From Dysgonomonas sp. UBA7710 (lineage in GTDB: Bacteria; Bacteroidota; Bacteroidia; Bacteroidales; Dysgonomonadaceae): a stretch of DNA of 64,000 nucleotides. The position numbers were made by a program, and so were the translations under genes. The stretch lies in NCBI RefSeq assembly GCF_002482385.1, contig NZ_DLFW01000023.1, forward strand, positions 62,001 through 126,000, given 5' to 3'. Under the pieces are notes generated by a model. It saw only the letters and a program-made list of their open reading frames with translations, was not told the origin of the DNA and did not search any database. Shown one piece after another: positions 61,601 to 64,000 of the stretch (position 1 is its first letter; every line of letters starts with the position of its first letter).

Positions 61601-61794
61601 CGAATATCGGATATAATGTTCCTTCTAAAGTATTGAAAAGCACTCCGTTTAGCTCGGTGAATATCTATCTGGCAGGGACCAACCTGCTTACGTTCAGTCA
61701 TTTCAAATATGTTGATCCCGAAAGCCCGTCGGTAAGTAACGGATATTATCCGCAACAAAAAACCTATAGTTTGGGACTTAAAGTAACATTCTAA
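58648..61794 (+). CDS. SusC/RagA TonB-dependent transporter without STN domain (PUL 2)
   Basis: 1048 aa. A basic N-terminus precedes the signal peptide (cleavage near SNAYSQ), then a CarboxypepD_reg-like domain (ITGKVTDSHQEALAGVSVVL), TonB box LDEVVVVGYGVQ, plug (MLTGKLPGLTSLQ ... NPNDIESVSVLKDAAAS) and beta-barrel ending SLGLKVTF. There is no STN domain, so regulation does not use a FecI/FecR relay, in line with the ROK repressor upstream. Confidence 0.95.
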   Translation: MKINYDEKRKRRYPKFIWILLCAFMCLSNAYSQKTITGKVTDSHQEALAGVSVVLKGATVGTFTDIDGAYKITVPSGDASLEFSFLGFKPQTVIVGNRSEINITLVENLKELDEVVVVGYGVQKRAHLTGSVSQITSEDIVKAPMQNVSNMLTGKLPGLTSLQRSGKPGDDGATFYVRGLNSFAGGNGPMIVVDGVPRTIDNLNPNDIESVSVLKDAAASVYGIQGANGVILITTKSGSEGPAKIFYDGSMTWTANTAMPEYLNARDYMYWHNKARQMDGLDPLWTAGIQNKVMSDDPNSIFGQTDWLDKIFRTGITQQHNISASGATERVKYYASIGFMNQEGTLINTDLKRYNVRTNLDIQVAKNLKFSIGLSGDRRDRHWPGTAIGNQTEFSPIRQAITAIPIFKSEYDGMNVAWNNGTYNNNGYAALTESGWKNNTQWQLNSNYKLEYDLSGLTDVLKGLKASVFAAYNYSNTTDDNYDRYYEVYSINGNFDQGVSGASGYTKGNSYSKSASWGDTWMLRPQFDYSREFGKHSISATLLFETKKSYSNTMTGAARGFYSDVAVDISMGLLSLPKGWQAVTGSHKYSDGTASYVGRLNYVFDKKYLAEVVVRRDGSYVFAPENRWGTFPMASAGWVVSEEEFFSNAFPNVDFFKIRASVGTAGNMVNNMPYLYQSEFEVAKNSMVLGDNPITQLYTKNAYLYRDVTWASTILYNLGFDYTMWKGKLGVELDLFYKRTYDIIQTQSGAYPPSLGGLFPAIRNSGEVENKGFELTLKHDNRIDRDWSYGLKGNFSFARNRVLKIINPDDHPLYRSQLGQSMNARYGFKALGLFQSQEEIDNYPIAPSGNLRPGDIKYEDVNGDGIISSMYDYVKIGYGDVPEITFSLDMNLSYKNFYATLLWQGVTNTDYTLSGTYDTGVLSSTNYTASFAENGNSPYYRIEGAWTPENPNAKYPRLTTVNSGNNAWHSTWWLVNGEYLRLKNANIGYNVPSKVLKSTPFSSVNIYLAGTNLLTFSHFKYVDPESPSVSNGYYPQQKTYSLGLKVTF

Positions 61795-61814
61795 TAATGT
61801 GAGGAGGAAAAAAA

Positions 61815-63530
61815 ATGAAAAAGAGAACAATTATAAAATTATTAAGTGCCGTCGCCTTAACTCTGTGTATGCCTTCCTGCCATGACGCTTTGGATTTGGA
61901 GAATACGGGGGTATTGTCGAGCGATGCAGTCTGGGGTTCGTCAGATGCGGCCGACTTGTATATCACAGCATCTTATAAAACCTTTACTGATATTTCGCAG
62001 GTGAGCAACAGTCGTAGTGTATTCTATGACAGCTATTCCGATCTGATGAAATCTACATCATGGGATTTGTATAACCATTCATATAATAAGGTTTTATTGC
62101 AAGCCAGCTCGTTTTCAACCGGCAGTGCGGGTGCATTTGATTGTTGGGGGTTATATAATGACCGTATTCGCCGTGCCAATGTATTGTTGGACGAAATGAG
62201 GCGTTACGACGCTGACAACAGGTTTGGAGAAGACTGGTGTAATATACGCCGCGCGGAGGTACGACTTTGCCGTGCTTTCACATATTATCGCTTGATCCGT
62301 GTCTATGGAGGAGTGGTGCTTCGCACGGATGTTTCCGGTATAAACGGCGGCGTAGACGATGGTGCCTATCAGGAAGATGTGCATAGGGCCCGCCTTACTG
62401 AAGCCGAAAGTTGGGACTTTGTAATAAGTGAATTGCAATGGGCTGCCGAACGCTTGCCTGATTCATGGCCTGCCGAATGGGAAGGGCGTGCAACAAAGAA
62501 AACCGCTTACGGATTCCTTTCAAGAATGGCTTTATATGCAGGTAAATGGCAGATAGCCGTAGACGCCGCTGAAAAAGTGAAGGAGTTAGGTGGAGATCTC
62601 GCTCCTGACTATGCGAAAGTGTTTCAGGTAGATGGGAAACAGGATAACTCGAAGGAAATCTTATTCGCATTATATTACAAGCCAAGTGCCTCGGACACAG
62701 ATCCCGGTGTGCCTCACAGTTTCGACCAGTACAACCGTCCTTTCGGCGACAGGGCCGTTTATAAAACGGACGCTATATATGCAGAACATGTACCGACGGC
62801 TGAACTGGCGGATATGTATGAGTTCAGCGACGGAACCGATTTCAGCTGGAGTACTTATACTCTTAATCATACAGATCCTTATACAGATAGGGAACCCCGT
62901 TTTCATGCTACTATATTGTTTAACGGCGCTGAATGGGAAGGCCGCCAGATACAGACATGGGAAGGTGGAGCCGATGAATTTAAAGATTTCACCATGTCCG
63001 CGAGTACCGGCGGACATACTTGCACTGGCTATTATCTGCGTAAATATTTACAGGAGAATTACACCCGCTTTGTAGAGCAGGGAAGCTACCAGTACGATGC
63101 GGTACTCCGTTATGCCGAGGTATTGCTTAATAAAGCTGAGGCGTATGCTGAACTGGATTATATCCGTTACAAGACTCAGGCTTTAGGCGCACTGAATGAA
63201 GTACGGGCCAGAGTAGGATTACCTGCGAAAGATGCCGCGACCAAAGAAGCGTTTATGACACTGTTGCGTAAAGAACGCTGCGTGGAGTTGGCTGGCGAAG
63301 GTTTCCGCTATTGGGATTTGCGTCGTTGGAAACTGGCTGAAAACGTTATTAATGGACAAAATGCGCATGGAGTGAAAGTAACAAATGATAATGGATCTTA
63401 CACTTATGCCAGAGTAAATTGTGATGCGGGAGCTCCTCGTATATTCCTCGAAAAATATTACTATTTTTCACTGCCTACGGCAGAACTTGCCAACAATAAC
63501 AAGTTAGGTGACAATAATCCATATTGGTAA
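61815..63530 (+). CDS. SusD/RagB-family lipoprotein (PUL 2)
   Basis: 571 aa, lipobox Cys22 (CMPSC). HDALDLENTGVLSSDAVWGSSDAA in part is the SusD N-terminus, VRLCRAFTYYRLIRVYGG the TPR-like frame, and LLRKERCVELAGEGFRYWDLRRWK in part the C-terminal signature. Surface glycan-binding partner of the preceding SusC, 20 bp downstream. Confidence 0.95.
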   Translation: MKKRTIIKLLSAVALTLCMPSCHDALDLENTGVLSSDAVWGSSDAADLYITASYKTFTDISQVSNSRSVFYDSYSDLMKSTSWDLYNHSYNKVLLQASSFSTGSAGAFDCWGLYNDRIRRANVLLDEMRRYDADNRFGEDWCNIRRAEVRLCRAFTYYRLIRVYGGVVLRTDVSGINGGVDDGAYQEDVHRARLTEAESWDFVISELQWAAERLPDSWPAEWEGRATKKTAYGFLSRMALYAGKWQIAVDAAEKVKELGGDLAPDYAKVFQVDGKQDNSKEILFALYYKPSASDTDPGVPHSFDQYNRPFGDRAVYKTDAIYAEHVPTAELADMYEFSDGTDFSWSTYTLNHTDPYTDREPRFHATILFNGAEWEGRQIQTWEGGADEFKDFTMSASTGGHTCTGYYLRKYLQENYTRFVEQGSYQYDAVLRYAEVLLNKAEAYAELDYIRYKTQALGALNEVRARVGLPAKDAATKEAFMTLLRKERCVELAGEGFRYWDLRRWKLAENVINGQNAHGVKVTNDNGSYTYARVNCDAGAPRIFLEKYYYFSLPTAELANNNKLGDNNPYW

Positions 63531-63549
63531 ACTATAAAAAATATCGGAA

Positions 63550-63990
63550 ATGAAGAAAATAACTAAAATAGGAGCACTGGCTCTGAGCATCTTATTGACA
63601 GTCTTGTTATGGAGGTGTACCGATGCCGATGAAGATCATGTGCATAATACTAATACAATCTCGCAAATGATTTGTAAAGCGCAGCATGGTGCCAGCGAAT
63701 TTCGTGGAGAGATTATGGAGTATGACAAAAATGGCAACCTTGTAAGCGGTGATTTCACACAGGAAGAAGTTGAGGGCGGTTATGGACTGGTTTTATTTGC
63801 AATATCCAAATCACTTGAAAATGACGTGGATCTGACGAATATCTATTTAACGGCAACAGTGACGTATGATGAATTTATCACGCCACCTTTGTCCGGGAGA
63901 CATGACATTACGGGTGAAGGTATTATAATTACCGTGAAGTCGGGAATAGGAACCACACGCCAATACCGTGTAAGAGGTTATTATGAATAA
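63550..63990 (+). CDS. PUL 2 lipoprotein, possible surface glycan-binding protein
   Basis: 146 aa, lipobox-like Cys23 (VLLWRC) followed by TDADEDH. The mature part has beta-strand repeats (ICKAQHGASEFRGEIMEY ... NIYLTATVTYDEFITPP ... ITVKSGIGTTRQYRVRGYYE) reminiscent of DUF5018-like modules found after SusD in PULs; that match is tentative. It ends 10 bp before the window edge, and further PUL genes probably lie beyond. Confidence 0.65.
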   Translation: MKKITKIGALALSILLTVLLWRCTDADEDHVHNTNTISQMICKAQHGASEFRGEIMEYDKNGNLVSGDFTQEEVEGGYGLVLFAISKSLENDVDLTNIYLTATVTYDEFITPPLSGRHDITGEGIIITVKSGIGTTRQYRVRGYYE

Positions 63991-64000
63991 CTTTTATTAT

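Overview
The window reads as chromosome of an anaerobic Bacteroidota, most likely order Bacteroidales and near Dysgonomonas or Parabacteroides. The genus is inference; the phylum is well supported. The support is two SusC/SusD pairs, a FecI/FecR-controlled polysaccharide utilisation locus (PUL), GH92, an anaerobic sulfatase maturase, a fused branched-chain keto-acid dehydrogenase E1, a menaquinone cluster, and promoter boxes of the Bacteroidota type TAnnTTTG. I see no rRNA, tRNA or CRISPR array.

Layout. 1-5.8 kb: the 3' end of a large Ig-like repeat protein, a small winged-helix protein, an orphan phage terminase large subunit, an 877-residue phage-tail-like protein and a lipoprotein. 5.8-7.9 kb: a ~600-bp GC-rich structured element bounded by perfect 25-bp inverted repeats, one uncharacterised gene and a 700-bp empty stretch. 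7.9-13.1 kb: single genes (lipoprotein, pyridoxamine kinase, 3-methyladenine glycosylase, DUF2867 protein, lipoprotein beta-carbonic anhydrase, anaerobic sulfatase maturase). 13.2-19.5 kb, minus strand: dihydrolipoyl dehydrogenase, lipoate ligase, E2, fused E1, flavodoxin. 19.8-32.7 kb, plus strand: menF-menD-menB-menC-menE, a nitrilase-type amidase, then iorA-iorB, an aminotransferase, a phenylacetate-CoA ligase homologue and an ACT-domain protein (aryl-acid/aromatic amino acid interconversion). 32.7-49.5 kb, minus strand: PUL 1, reading sigma factor, anti-sigma factor, SusC, SusD, GH92 mannosidase, a nuclease/phosphatase-fold lipoprotein, a phosphodiesterase-alkaline phosphatase fusion, a metallophosphoesterase with PA14 domain, an (alpha/alpha)6 glycosidase and a ROK sugar kinase. 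50.1-51.9 kb: peroxide-response genes ohrR, nitroreductase and tpx. 52.5-64 kb: PUL 2, with a divergent ROK repressor, a DUF4434 Tat lipoprotein, a sugar MFS porter, a GlcNAc/ManNAc-type epimerase, SusC, SusD and a lipoprotein, continuing past the right edge.

Two things stand out. First, PUL 1 joins an alpha-mannosidase to four different phosphoester-hydrolase domains, which suggests a phosphorylated mannose glycan (phosphomannan, GPI glycan or phosphatidylinositol mannoside) as substrate. Second, the gaps between genes carry families of hairpins built from iterated 7-10-nt words. The same word families recur tens of kilobases apart, fill three of the gaps inside the men cluster, and run into the 3' end of menC. 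Clear candidate operators are also visible for OhrR (between its -7 box and start codon) and for the ROK repressor.
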